This document shows positions 25,920 through 33,923 of a stretch of DNA of 64,000 nt, piece by piece; the stretch's first letter is position 1, and every line of letters starts with the position of its first letter. Under the pieces are notes generated by a model, which saw nothing but the letters and a program-made list of their open reading frames with translations, made no database searches and was not told the origin of the DNA. The stretch is from Desulfovibrionaceae bacterium (GTDB lineage: Bacteria > Desulfobacterota > Desulfovibrionia > Desulfovibrionales > Desulfovibrionaceae). The DNA lies in assembly GCA_015709205.1 (NCBI GenBank), contig JACCQO010000005.1, positions 114,946 through 178,945 of the forward strand, written 5' to 3'. Both the position numbers and the translations under genes were made by a program.

Positions 25920-27239
25920 ATGCTGGAAGCCAAGAACCGTTTGGGCCTGATCTTCTTCCCGGCCTTCGACTGGTGCATCTCCCCCACGCACCCCGAGCGC
26001 GAGGAGCGGCTGCTCTACACCCAGGACCAGTTGCGCGAGGAGGGCGTCTTCGACATCGCGGGCATCAGCGAATACAAGCCCGAGGTGGCCGGGCGCGAGG
26101 ACGTGGAGCGCGTGCACTTCTGCTTTCCCAACCTGGAGGCCGTGACCACCACCTCGCACATGGTCTCGGCCGGCGGGGCCATCAAGGCCGCGCGGCTGGT
26201 CATGGAAAAGGAGGAGGAAAAGGCCTTCGCCCTGGTGCGCCCCCCGGGACACCACGCCTGCAAGTCCGTGCACGGCAACCGCGGCTTCTGCAACATCAAC
26301 ATCGAGGCCGTGATGATCGAGTGGATCCGCGAGCACTACGGCCCCCTGCGCGTGGCCATCGTGGACACGGATTGCCACCACGGCGACGGCACCCAGGACA
26401 TTTACTGGAACGACCGCGACACGCTGTTCATCTCCCTGCACCAGGACGGCCGCACCCTGTATCCGGGCACGGGCTTTCCGCACGAATGCGGCGGCGTCAA
26501 CGCCCTGGGCCGGACCATCAACATCCCCCTGCCGCCGCATACCGGTGACGAGGGGTTCCTGCACGTCATCGACCACTGCGTGCTGCCGATCCTCGAGGAC
26601 TTCAAGCCCGACCTGATCGTCAATTCCGCCGGGCAGGACAACCACTTCTCGGACCCGATCACGAACATGAACTTTTCGGCGCGCGGCTACGCCATGCTCA
26701 ACCACAAGCTCAACCCGGACATAGCCGTGCTCGAGGGCGGCTACGCCATCCAGGGCGCGCTGCCCTACGTGAACACGGGCATCGTGCTGGCCATGGCCGG
26801 GGTGGATTTCGACGCCGTGCGCGAGCCGGACTTCGACGAATCCAAGGTGCGCCAGTCGCCGCAGATCACGGAGTACATCAAGAAGCTCTGCGAGGGCATG
26901 GTCGGGCTCTACCTCGACCCGCCCAAGCGCCCCAAGGTCGGCGACGCCGAGGGCGAATGGTTCGTGCGCGACAAGGATATCTTCTACGACACCGAGGGCA
27001 TCAGCGAGAGCCAGGTGGAGTACGTGCGCATCTGTCCGCACTGCTCGGGCACGCTGAAGCTGGAGACCTGGTCCACGCTCAATCCGCTCTCCGTGGGCAT
27101 CGAGGTGCCGCTGAACGCCTGCGACGAATGCAACGCCGCGGGCAAGCGGCTTTTGGAAGAGGCCCACCTCAAGGGCAACTACCGCGTGACCCAGTACATC
27201 AACCGCCGGGAGCGGCGCTACGAGCACTACGGGTTCTAG
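25920..27239 (+). CDS. HDAC/acetoin-utilisation family deacylase with C-terminal zinc ribbon
   Basis: A 439-residue protein. Residues ~1-310 form a class II HDAC/acetylpolyamine amidohydrolase fold with RPPGHHAC (G110-H112), the zinc/charge-relay segment DTDCHHGDGTQD (H153-H154), SLHQDGRTLYPGTG and NSAGQDNHFSD. Residues ~320-439 are an extra tail with two CxxC pairs (CPHC and CDEC) separated by ~30 residues, followed by a basic Arg/Tyr-rich end. This tail is not part of standard HDAC-like enzymes. The family removes acyl groups from lysine or polyamines; the substrate here is unknown. GGGGAAAG precedes the ATG, 13 bp after the oxoprolinase gene. Confidence 0.87.
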   Translation: MLEAKNRLGLIFFPAFDWCISPTHPEREERLLYTQDQLREEGVFDIAGISEYKPEVAGREDVERVHFCFPNLEAVTTTSHMVSAGGAIKAARLVMEKEEEKAFALVRPPGHHACKSVHGNRGFCNINIEAVMIEWIREHYGPLRVAIVDTDCHHGDGTQDIYWNDRDTLFISLHQDGRTLYPGTGFPHECGGVNALGRTINIPLPPHTGDEGFLHVIDHCVLPILEDFKPDLIVNSAGQDNHFSDPITNMNFSARGYAMLNHKLNPDIAVLEGGYAIQGALPYVNTGIVLAMAGVDFDAVREPDFDESKVRQSPQITEYIKKLCEGMVGLYLDPPKRPKVGDAEGEWFVRDKDIFYDTEGISESQVEYVRICPHCSGTLKLETWSTLNPLSVGIEVPLNACDECNAAGKRLLEEAHLKGNYRVTQYINRRERRYEHYGF

Positions 27240-27284
27240 GCCCGCCCCCGCGCCGGGCCCGCGCGGCCCGCAACGGAGAACGCC

Positions 27285-27938
27285 ATGGACAACCCCGCGC
27301 GGCACTACCGGTCCCTGCGGCTGGCCGCGGCCGTGAAGGCCCTGACGGCCAACAACTTCGACGCCTGCCTGGTGCCCGACCGCGCGGCCGCGCGCGCCCT
27401 GGTGCTCGACGAGATCCTGCCGCGCACCGGCGCGCGGACCGTGTCCTGGGGCGGGTCCGGCACCTTCCTGGCCACCGGGCTCTACGACGCGCTCAAGAAC
27501 CACGAGCGGCTCCAGGTCCTGGACACCTACGACAAGACCATCTCGCGCGCGGACATGCTGGAACGCCGTCGCCAGGCCCTGCTCGTTGACCTGTTCTTCA
27601 CCGGGACCAACGCCGTGACCGAGACGGGCAAGCTCGTGAACCTGGACATGTACGGCAACCGCGTGGCCGGGCTGACCTTCGGGCCCCTGGCCGTGGTCGT
27701 GCTCGCCGGGGCCAACAAGCTGGTGGCCGATGGGGACGCGGCCCGCGCGCGCATCAAGTCCTACGCCTCGCCCGTGAACGCCATGCGTTTGGACAAGAAG
27801 ACCCCCTGCGTGCGCACCGGCCGCTGCGAGGACTGCCGCAGCCCGGAACGCATCTGCAACACCTGGACGATCACGGAAAAGAGTTTTCCCAAGGGCCGCA
27901 TCAAGGTCGTGCTCATCGACGAGGAACTCGGCATCTGA
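27285..27938 (+). CDS. LUD-domain protein (LutC/YkgG-like)
   Basis: A 217-residue LUD (DUF162) protein. The conserved segments are VSWGGSGTFLATGLYDAL, FFTGTNAVTETGKLVNLDMY and GNRVAGLTFGP. The C-terminal ~50 residues hold a Cys cluster (CVRTGRCEDC and IC) that could bind metal. LUD proteins act with lactate-oxidising complexes (LutABC, LldEFG) or in other dehydrogenase contexts. No LutA/LutB partner is adjacent here, so a lactate role is not supported by context. It lies 45 bp after the HDAC-like gene in the same direction. Confidence 0.86.
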   Translation: MDNPARHYRSLRLAAAVKALTANNFDACLVPDRAAARALVLDEILPRTGARTVSWGGSGTFLATGLYDALKNHERLQVLDTYDKTISRADMLERRRQALLVDLFFTGTNAVTETGKLVNLDMYGNRVAGLTFGPLAVVVLAGANKLVADGDAARARIKSYASPVNAMRLDKKTPCVRTGRCEDCRSPERICNTWTITEKSFPKGRIKVVLIDEELGI

Positions 27939-28217
27939 GCCGAGGGGCGGCATCCGGGCGGAGGAGGCGGACGGCCGGACGGGTTTCGCATCCGCGCCTG
28001 ACCTGCGCCCGGCGAATTTCCCGTCCTTTTGCAGCGCGCCGCGCCGCAGTGTCGCGTGCGTGGCGGTCTCGTTCAGCCGTCCGGCTGTTCCTTTCGGCTT
28101 TCATCCCATCCGATTCTATGGAATAGTGGCCCGAACCGGGCCCACGCCCGGCAGCCGCCGCGCGCGCCGGGCCCGCGGCGGCTCCCTGGCCATCCCTCAA
28201 GCCGCAAAGGACCCTTC

Positions 28218-30326
28218 ATGCTGCTGAACGAGCACCAGAGCAAGCTCCTGTACCGCGAGGCGGGGATCCGCACCCCGGACGGCTGGACCGTGACCCGCGA
28301 CGACTACGCCTCCTTCGTCCCGCCCTGTCCGCCGCCCTGGTTCGTCAAGTCCCAGGTGCTCGCGGGCGGCCGGGGCAAGGCCGGGGGCGTGGCCCGCGTG
28401 GACGACCCCGCGCGGCTGGCCCCGGAATGCGCGCGCATCTTCGACCTGGTCATCAAGGGCCAGAAGCCTCCGCTCTTGCGCATCGAGCCCGGCACGGCCA
28501 TCGCGCGCGAGTTCTACCTCTCCTTCGCGGTCTCCCGCGCGCGCGAATCCCTGGTGCTCACGGTCTCCAGCGCGGGCGGCATGGAGGTGGAGGCCGCGCG
28601 CGACAGCGTGCTGATCCAGAACGTGCCCGCCCTGGCCGGGGTGGCCGACCGCCAGGTGCGCGCCGCGTTCTTCCATTTGCTTGGCCCGAACGCGGACAAG
28701 GCGCTCTTTGCGGGCTTCGCGGACCTGGTCCGGCGGCTGCACGGCGCGGTCGTGGATTACGGGCTGCTCCTGGCCGAGATCAACCCGCTGGTGCTCACGC
28801 CCGGGGGGGAGTGGATCGCCCTGGACGGCAAGGTGGAGATCGACGACAACGTGCGCGCCGCGCGGCCCGAGCTGGAGCGGTTCTACGAGCCCGGCCACGC
28901 CTCGCCCGAGGAGAACGCGGCCCGCGCCGCGGGCCTGAGCTACGTGAAGATGGACGGCTGGGTCGGCACCATGGTCAACGGCGCGGGGCTGGCCATGGGC
29001 ACCATGGACCTGCTGAACTTTTCCGGCCTGCCCGCGGCCAACTTCATGGACCTGGGCGGCGGCGCGGACCGCGAGCGCATGGCCACGGCCATGGGCTTGC
29101 TCTTCGAGAACCCGGCCGTGCGCGTGATCTTCGTCAACCTGTTCGGCGGCATCGTCTCCGCCAGACAGGTGGCCGAGGCCATGATCGGGGCCCTGGGCGG
29201 CAGGCGGCCGCCCAAGCCCGTGGTCGCGCGCATGGACGGCTACGAGGCCGAGGAGGGCAGGGCGCTGCTCGCCGGGCTGGCCGACCCGGACGTGCACGTG
29301 AGCCGGACCATGGCCGAGGCTCTCAAGGTGCTGCGCGAGCTGCGCCCGGCCGACGTGCCCCGGGTGGACTACGTGCGCCCCGACGAGCCCGAGCCCGCGG
29401 AGCGGGCGGGCGGTTCCTTCGTGGGCGGCGCGTCGCCCGCGCCCGGCGGGTTGGGGTTGTCGCGCTCCTCGCGCGTACTCGTGCAGGGCATCACGGGCAA
29501 GGCCGCGCAACTGCACGTGCGCCTGATGCAGGAATACGGCACCAACGTCGTGGCCGGGGTCACGCCCTTCAAGGGCGGCCGGGAGGTGCTCGGCGTGCCG
29601 GTCTACGACTCCGTGCGCCAGGCCTGCGCCGCGCACGCCATCGACGCCTCCATCGTCTTCGTGCCCGCGCCGTTCGCGGCCGAGGCCATCCTGGAGGCGG
29701 CCGACAACGACGTGCCCTGGTGCGTGTGCATCACCGAGCACATCCCCCAGGCGGACATGCTCCGCGTGCGGGAGACGCTGCGCGTCACGGGCTCGCGCAC
29801 CCGGCTGGTGGGCCCGAACACGCCCGGGCTCATCGTGCCCGGCCGGACCAAGATCGGGATCATGCCCGGCTACGTGTACACGCCCGGGCCCGTGGCCATC
29901 TTCTCGCGCTCCGGCACCCTGACCTACGAGACCGCCTCGCGGCTGTCCGCCGCGTCCATCGGCCAGTCCGTGTGCGTGGGCATCGGCGGCGATCCGTTCA
30001 TCGGCCTAAAGTACGTGGATTTCCTGGAGCTGGTCCGCGACGACCCGGCCACGGGCGCGGTCCTGGTCCTGGGCGAGATCGGCGGCACGGCCGAGGAGGA
30101 GCTGGCGCGGTACGTGGTGGAGACGCAGTTCCCCAAGCCGGTGCTGGCCTTTATCGCCGGGCGCACGGCCCCGGCGGGCAAGCGGCTGGGCCATGCCGGG
30201 GCCATCCTGGAGGAGGGCAGCGGCGGCATCGCGGACAAGCTCGCGGCCCTGCGCGCGGCGGGAATCGCGGTCTGCCCGGACCTCAAGTCCCTCCCCGGCC
30301 TCATGGCCCGCGCGCTGGGGTTGTAG
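28218..30326 (+). CDS. Fused acyl-CoA ligase (succinyl-CoA synthetase beta-alpha type, NDP-forming)
   Basis: A 702-residue fusion. Residues ~1-385 match the ATP-grasp SucC-type beta subunit (NEHQSKLLYREAGIRTPDG, VKSQVLAGGRGKAGG, ANFMDLGGGA, FVNLFGGI). Residues ~415-702 match the SucD-type alpha subunit (VQGITGKAAQLHVRLMQEYG, LVGPNTPGLI, FSRSGTLTYE, GHAGAI). The phosphohistidine is H659 in GHAGAI. It would interconvert an acyl-CoA with the free acid plus ATP or GTP. In most bacteria the subunits are separate genes. AAAGGA lies 7 bases before the ATG. It converges on the KOR operon, consistent with succinyl-CoA use, but the acyl group is not provable from sequence. Confidence 0.88.
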   Translation: MLLNEHQSKLLYREAGIRTPDGWTVTRDDYASFVPPCPPPWFVKSQVLAGGRGKAGGVARVDDPARLAPECARIFDLVIKGQKPPLLRIEPGTAIAREFYLSFAVSRARESLVLTVSSAGGMEVEAARDSVLIQNVPALAGVADRQVRAAFFHLLGPNADKALFAGFADLVRRLHGAVVDYGLLLAEINPLVLTPGGEWIALDGKVEIDDNVRAARPELERFYEPGHASPEENAARAAGLSYVKMDGWVGTMVNGAGLAMGTMDLLNFSGLPAANFMDLGGGADRERMATAMGLLFENPAVRVIFVNLFGGIVSARQVAEAMIGALGGRRPPKPVVARMDGYEAEEGRALLAGLADPDVHVSRTMAEALKVLRELRPADVPRVDYVRPDEPEPAERAGGSFVGGASPAPGGLGLSRSSRVLVQGITGKAAQLHVRLMQEYGTNVVAGVTPFKGGREVLGVPVYDSVRQACAAHAIDASIVFVPAPFAAEAILEAADNDVPWCVCITEHIPQADMLRVRETLRVTGSRTRLVGPNTPGLIVPGRTKIGIMPGYVYTPGPVAIFSRSGTLTYETASRLSAASIGQSVCVGIGGDPFIGLKYVDFLELVRDDPATGAVLVLGEIGGTAEEELARYVVETQFPKPVLAFIAGRTAPAGKRLGHAGAILEEGSGGIADKLAALRAAGIAVCPDLKSLPGLMARALGL

Positions 30327-30368
30327 CGTTCCGCAAGATCCGTCCGTCTCCCGCCTTTCGCACGAAAA

Positions 30369-30401
30369 AGCCCCGGCCGTTCCGGCCGGGGCTCTTCTTT
30401 T
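30369..30401. terminator. Bidirectional intrinsic terminator
   Basis: An 11-bp GC-rich stem (30369-30379 with 30383-30393) around loop TTC is followed on the plus strand by CTTCTTTT and preceded by AAAAA. The minus-strand transcript of the KOR operon therefore ends in a clean U-run. It serves the fused ligase gene (+) and korC (-). Confidence 0.85.
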
Positions 30402-30421
30402 CCGCATGGGAATGGCGCGCC

Positions 30422-31054
30422 CTAGACGTGTTCCGTATCTTCCTCGGCGTCGGCCATTTCCTCGGCCTCGAGCCACACGGCCGGGGCGTCGCCGAAGTGC
30501 TTGGCCGCCTCGCGGTGGCCCAGGTTGAAGGCCTTGATGTTGATCTCCTGGATCTTGGGCGGCAGGGCCTGCTCCACGGCCTTCTTCATGCGCCGCTGGC
30601 CCGCGAAGGGCAAGAGGTGCGTCACCGCGCCGAGCACCAGGATGTTCAGGGTCTGCACCAGGCCGATCTTGTCCTTGGCCAGGGTGGTGAAGGGCAGCCC
30701 CTTGTAGACGTTGGTCGGCGTGTTGGCGACCATGGAGGTGTCCACCATCAGCACGCCGTTGGGCTTGAGGTAGCGGTAGTAGGCGTTGCAGGCCTCCTGG
30801 CTGAGCGCCACCAGCAGGTCCAGGTTCTCGGTCTTGGGATAGCTGATCGGGTGCGAGCTGATCACCAGGTCCGCGCGGCTGGAGCCGCCGCGCGCTTCCG
30901 GGCCGTAGCTCTGGGTCTGGGTCACGTAGTAGCCGTGGCCCAGGGCCAGCGCCGTGCCCAGGATCTTGCCCAGGGTGATGATGCCCTGGCCGCCGAGGCC
31001 GGAGAGGCGCAGCTCGAATCGGTTGAGTTCCTGCATCTTGGCTTTCTTGCTCAT
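30422..31054 (-). CDS. korC: 2-oxoglutarate:ferredoxin oxidoreductase gamma subunit
   Basis: A 210-residue gamma subunit of a 2-oxoacid:ferredoxin oxidoreductase, with the signature LSGLGGQGIITLGKILG, QTQSYGPEARGGSSRADLVIS and DLLVALSQEA. Together with the alpha, beta and ferredoxin-like subunits it oxidatively decarboxylates 2-oxoacids to acyl-CoA and reduces ferredoxin. The ATG at 31054 overlaps the korB TGA (ATGA). It is the last gene of the four-gene operon and ends at the shared terminator. The C-terminus is acidic. Confidence 0.92.
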   Translation of the reverse strand: MSKKAKMQELNRFELRLSGLGGQGIITLGKILGTALALGHGYYVTQTQSYGPEARGGSSRADLVISSHPISYPKTENLDLLVALSQEACNAYYRYLKPNGVLMVDTSMVANTPTNVYKGLPFTTLAKDKIGLVQTLNILVLGAVTHLLPFAGQRRMKKAVEQALPPKIQEINIKAFNLGHREAAKHFGDAPAVWLEAEEMADAEEDTEHV

Positions 31055-31884
31055 TGGGCGCTCCCCAGCAGCTTTTTCTTCATTTCCATGTAGCGTTCCT
31101 CGAGCCCGGGTTCGTCGCGCTCCACGAACACGCCCACGGGCGTGCGTTCGGCCCGCTTTTCCGGCTCCAGCTTGGACCAGGCCTCCAGGGGCATGGTCGT
31201 CTTGCTGATGTGCTTGTACATCTCGACGGGATTCTTGAACTTGTTCTTGCGGCCGTACTGGGTGTGGCAGGGCGTGAAGACCTCCACGAGGTTGAAGCCC
31301 GGGCGGCCGAAGGCCGTGGTCATGATCCGGTCGAGCTGCTGGGCGTGGAAGGCCGTGCCCCGGGCCACGAAGTTGGCCCCGGCCGCGCGCGCCAGCTCCA
31401 CGATGTCGAAGGACTTCTCCAACTGGCCGTAGGGCGTGGTCATGGAGAAGTCGCCCGTGGGCGTGGTGGAGGAGCACTGGCCGCCGGTCATGCCGTAGAT
31501 GTTGTTGTTGAGGATGATGGCCGTGAGCCCGATGTTCTTGCGCGCGGCGTGGATCAGGTGGTTGCCGCCGATGGACAGGGCGTCGCCGTCGCCCATGATC
31601 ACGATGACGTGCATCTCGGGCTTGGCCATCTTGATGCCGGTGGCGAAGGTCAGGGCGCGGCCGTGGGTGGTGTGCACGGTGTTGAAGTCCATGTACACGG
31701 CGATGCGGCCCGAGCAGCCGATGCCCGCGACCACGACCACGTCGTCCTTGGACCAGCCCTGGGCGTGCACCGAGCGCACGATGGAGCCCATGGCGATGCC
31801 GTGGCCGCAGCCGGGACAGAGCACGTGGGGGAATTTCTTGTTGTGCCGCAGATACTGGTGGATGAGTTGGGTCACTTCGCTCAT
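31051..31884 (-). CDS. korB: 2-oxoglutarate:ferredoxin oxidoreductase beta subunit (TPP-binding)
   Basis: A 277-residue beta subunit. It carries the cluster-binding CPGCGHGIAMG, the TPP/Mg site GDGDALSIGGNHLIH...NNNIYGMTGGQ and a C-terminal Cys (FTPCHTQYG). The start is MSEVTQ at 31884, 2 bases after the korA stop. It pairs with KorA to bind TPP and CoA. The length is usual for the Kor/Vor family. Confidence 0.93.
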   Translation of the reverse strand: MSEVTQLIHQYLRHNKKFPHVLCPGCGHGIAMGSIVRSVHAQGWSKDDVVVVAGIGCSGRIAVYMDFNTVHTTHGRALTFATGIKMAKPEMHVIVIMGDGDALSIGGNHLIHAARKNIGLTAIILNNNIYGMTGGQCSSTTPTGDFSMTTPYGQLEKSFDIVELARAAGANFVARGTAFHAQQLDRIMTTAFGRPGFNLVEVFTPCHTQYGRKNKFKNPVEMYKHISKTTMPLEAWSKLEPEKRAERTPVGVFVERDEPGLEERYMEMKKKLLGSAQ

Positions 31885-31886
31885 GG

Positions 31887-33035
31887 CTACACCTGGGTGA
31901 TGGATTTGAGGATTTCGGACGGGGTGATGATGCTGCCGTCCACGCGGTTGATGGTCCGCACGCGGGTGGCGCCGTTGTTGACCCTTTTGACCTCGCGCGA
32001 CATCTGGCCCATGTTCATCTCCGGAACCAGGATGCACTTGGCCTTGCGCGCCAGGGCGACCACCGAGGGCTTGGGGAAGGGGAAGAGGGTCTTCAGGGTG
32101 ATCAGTCCGACCTTGTAGCCGCGCTCGCGCGCCTTGGTCACGGCCAGCCGCGCCGAGCGCGCCACGCTGCCGTAGGCCACGATGCCGATCTCCGCGTCCT
32201 CGGTCAGGAACTCGTCCACGAGCTGGATGTCGTCGAAGAACTGGTCGATCTTGCGGAACATGCGGTGCATGGCCGTGTTGATTTCGTCGGGCCGCTGCGT
32301 GGGGTAGCCCATGGGGTCGTGCGTCAGGCCGGTGATGTGCGTGCGGTAGCCAGCGCCGATGGGGGCCACGGGCGGCACGCCGCGCGCGGTGTCCTCGTAG
32401 GGCTTGAACCACTCCGGCGGCACCGAGGGCACGGCCCGCTCCAGGATTTCGTATTCCCCGGGCTCGGGCAGGAAGATCTTCTCGCGCGTGTGCGCCGTGA
32501 CCTCGTCCAGGAGCAGGATCACCGGGGTGCGGTACTTCTCGGCCATGTTGAAGGCGCGCACGGTCATCTCCAGGCATTCCTGCACGTCCGAGGCCGAGAG
32601 CACGATGATCGGGTGGTCGCCGTGGGTGCCCCAGCGGGCCTGCTGCACGTCGCCCTGGGAGGGGCTGGTGGGCAGCCCGGTGGACGGCCCGCCGCGCATC
32701 ACGTTGACGATGACCAGGGGCGATTCGACCATGCAGGCGTAGCCGATGTGCTCCTGCATGAGCGAGAAGCCCGGGCCCGAGGTGGCGGTCATGACCTTGC
32801 GGCCCGCGAGCGAGGCGCCGATGGCCGCGCCCAGGCTCCCGATCTCGTCCTCCATCTGCAGGAAGACGCCCTCTGGCGTGCGCGGCAGGCGCGCGGCCAT
32901 GATTTCCATGATCTCGCTGGACGGGGTGATGGGATAGCCCGCGTAAAAGGTGCACCCGGCGATGAGCGCGCCTTCCACCACGGCCTCGTTGCCGAGGGCG
33001 AAAATCTCCGTTCTCTTCTTTTTCGCTTGAGCCAT
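31887..33035 (-). CDS. korA: 2-oxoglutarate:ferredoxin oxidoreductase alpha subunit
   Basis: A 382-residue alpha subunit. The pyrimidine-binding and substrate regions GYPITPSSEIMEIMAARLP, QMEDEIGSLGAAIGASLAG, TSGPGFSLMQEHIGYACM and RGGPSTGLPTSPSQGD are those of KorA/VorB-type enzymes. Assignment to 2-oxoglutarate rather than branched-chain oxoacids is by resemblance only. The gene lies 6 bp after the ferredoxin subunit gene. The neighbouring succinyl-CoA-ligase-like gene supports 2-oxoglutarate as substrate. Confidence 0.9.
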   Translation of the reverse strand: MAQAKKKRTEIFALGNEAVVEGALIAGCTFYAGYPITPSSEIMEIMAARLPRTPEGVFLQMEDEIGSLGAAIGASLAGRKVMTATSGPGFSLMQEHIGYACMVESPLVIVNVMRGGPSTGLPTSPSQGDVQQARWGTHGDHPIIVLSASDVQECLEMTVRAFNMAEKYRTPVILLLDEVTAHTREKIFLPEPGEYEILERAVPSVPPEWFKPYEDTARGVPPVAPIGAGYRTHITGLTHDPMGYPTQRPDEINTAMHRMFRKIDQFFDDIQLVDEFLTEDAEIGIVAYGSVARSARLAVTKARERGYKVGLITLKTLFPFPKPSVVALARKAKCILVPEMNMGQMSREVKRVNNGATRVRTINRVDGSIITPSEILKSITQV

Positions 33036-33041
33036 GCTGTC

Positions 33042-33437
33042 CTACGCCTTTTTGTTCGGGTCGCGTTGGGCGGCCTTTTTGGCCGGAGCCTTTTTGGCGG
33101 CGGTCTTTTGGGCCTTGGCCTTGGAAGCAGCGGCCTTGGGAACCGGCGCCGTAGGAGCCGGGGCCGCCTCCGGAGCGGGGGCCGGGGCAGCCGGGCCGTC
33201 GTCCTGCGCCGCATCGCGCTCGGGCGCGCCGTTCTTCGGGGAGACCATGATGGCGAAGTCCGGACAGTGCAGTTCGCAGAAGCCGCAATTGATGCACTCC
33301 TCCTCCCTGACCACCTTGGCCTTGCCGGTCTGGTCCACGATCATGACCTTGCCCGGGCAGAACGCGGCGCAGATGCCGCAGCCCTTGCACCAATCGGGGA
33401 AAATGGTGACCTGCGTCGATCCTTTCTTTTTGCTCAT
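33042..33437 (-). CDS. korD: KOR ferredoxin-like delta subunit with Ala/Lys/Pro-rich tail
   Basis: A 131-residue iron-sulphur subunit. Two 4Fe-4S motifs are visible, CKGCGICAAFC (from C17) and CINCGFCELHC, which would carry electrons from the KOR active centre. The C-terminal ~60 residues form an unusual Ala/Pro then Ala/Lys-rich tail (EAAPAPTAPVPKAAASKAKA and more) not found in standard KorD. The tail could be a flexible linker or interaction arm. This is the first gene of the minus-strand KOR operon. Confidence 0.9.
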   Translation of the reverse strand: MSKKKGSTQVTIFPDWCKGCGICAAFCPGKVMIVDQTGKAKVVREEECINCGFCELHCPDFAIMVSPKNGAPERDAAQDDGPAAPAPAPEAAPAPTAPVPKAAASKAKAQKTAAKKAPAKKAAQRDPNKKA

Positions 33438-33923
33438 CGGTCCTGACCAGTGTTGTCCCGCAAGGCGCCGACCCGGCGGGGGGGTGAAAAACACAGCCGG
33501 GATGGGGCTTGCGGCGTGTCCATCCCGGCAGACGGTTGTGTTACGGATACGAGCAAAAACATACTGCGACTGTAATGTCAACAGGGGGAGAATCTTTCAT
33601 GGTTCCGTACGCGGTTTCGGAAAAATGGCGGGTGTCTTGCATGGCCTTACGGAAACTGCAACACCACGCGCGTCCGTCTGCATTGCCCGCGAAAAAGGCG
33701 GTGATCGGCATTATGGGAAAATCGTTCTCCGGCTTCCTCGGGGCGCGGGACGCGGTCAGGACCCGATGAACGGCCGCGACCGGGAAGGACGAAGCGCCTT
33801 GAGCCCCGGGGCATGACCATGTAGAACTCCCGGCAGTCGCCCGGCGGCGGGAGGGCGGATGTCCCGGCTTGCGTCGTCGTTGCGATGCCCGGATGCGGGA
33901 ACGTCTCCCGGAGGTTTTCGATC
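33438..33923. other. 486-base intergenic region upstream of the KOR operon
   Basis: It separates korD (-) from the PAPS-reductase-like gene (+). On the minus strand a perfect TTGACA occurs at 33576-33581, but the bases 16-18 further on are not a clear -10 box, so a promoter is only suggested. GC content falls locally around 33540-33600. A small ORF is possible at 33599-33769. No RNA gene was recognised. Confidence 0.4.
33599..33769 (+). CDS. Possible 56-residue small protein
   Basis: ATG at 33599 lies 8 bases after AGGGGGAG (33583-33590). It encodes a basic peptide beginning MVPYAVSEKWRVSCMALRK and ending FLGARDAVRTR. It shows no recognisable domain, signal or membrane segment. The good ribosome site argues for it and the lack of any familiar feature against it. 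Confidence 0.25.
   Translation: MVPYAVSEKWRVSCMALRKLQHHARPSALPAKKAVIGIMGKSFSGFLGARDAVRTR

Noticed and set aside
25872-27953. Long minus-strand frame opposite the HDAC-like and LUD genes
   Set aside because: Shadow frame in high-GC DNA with no recognisable domain.
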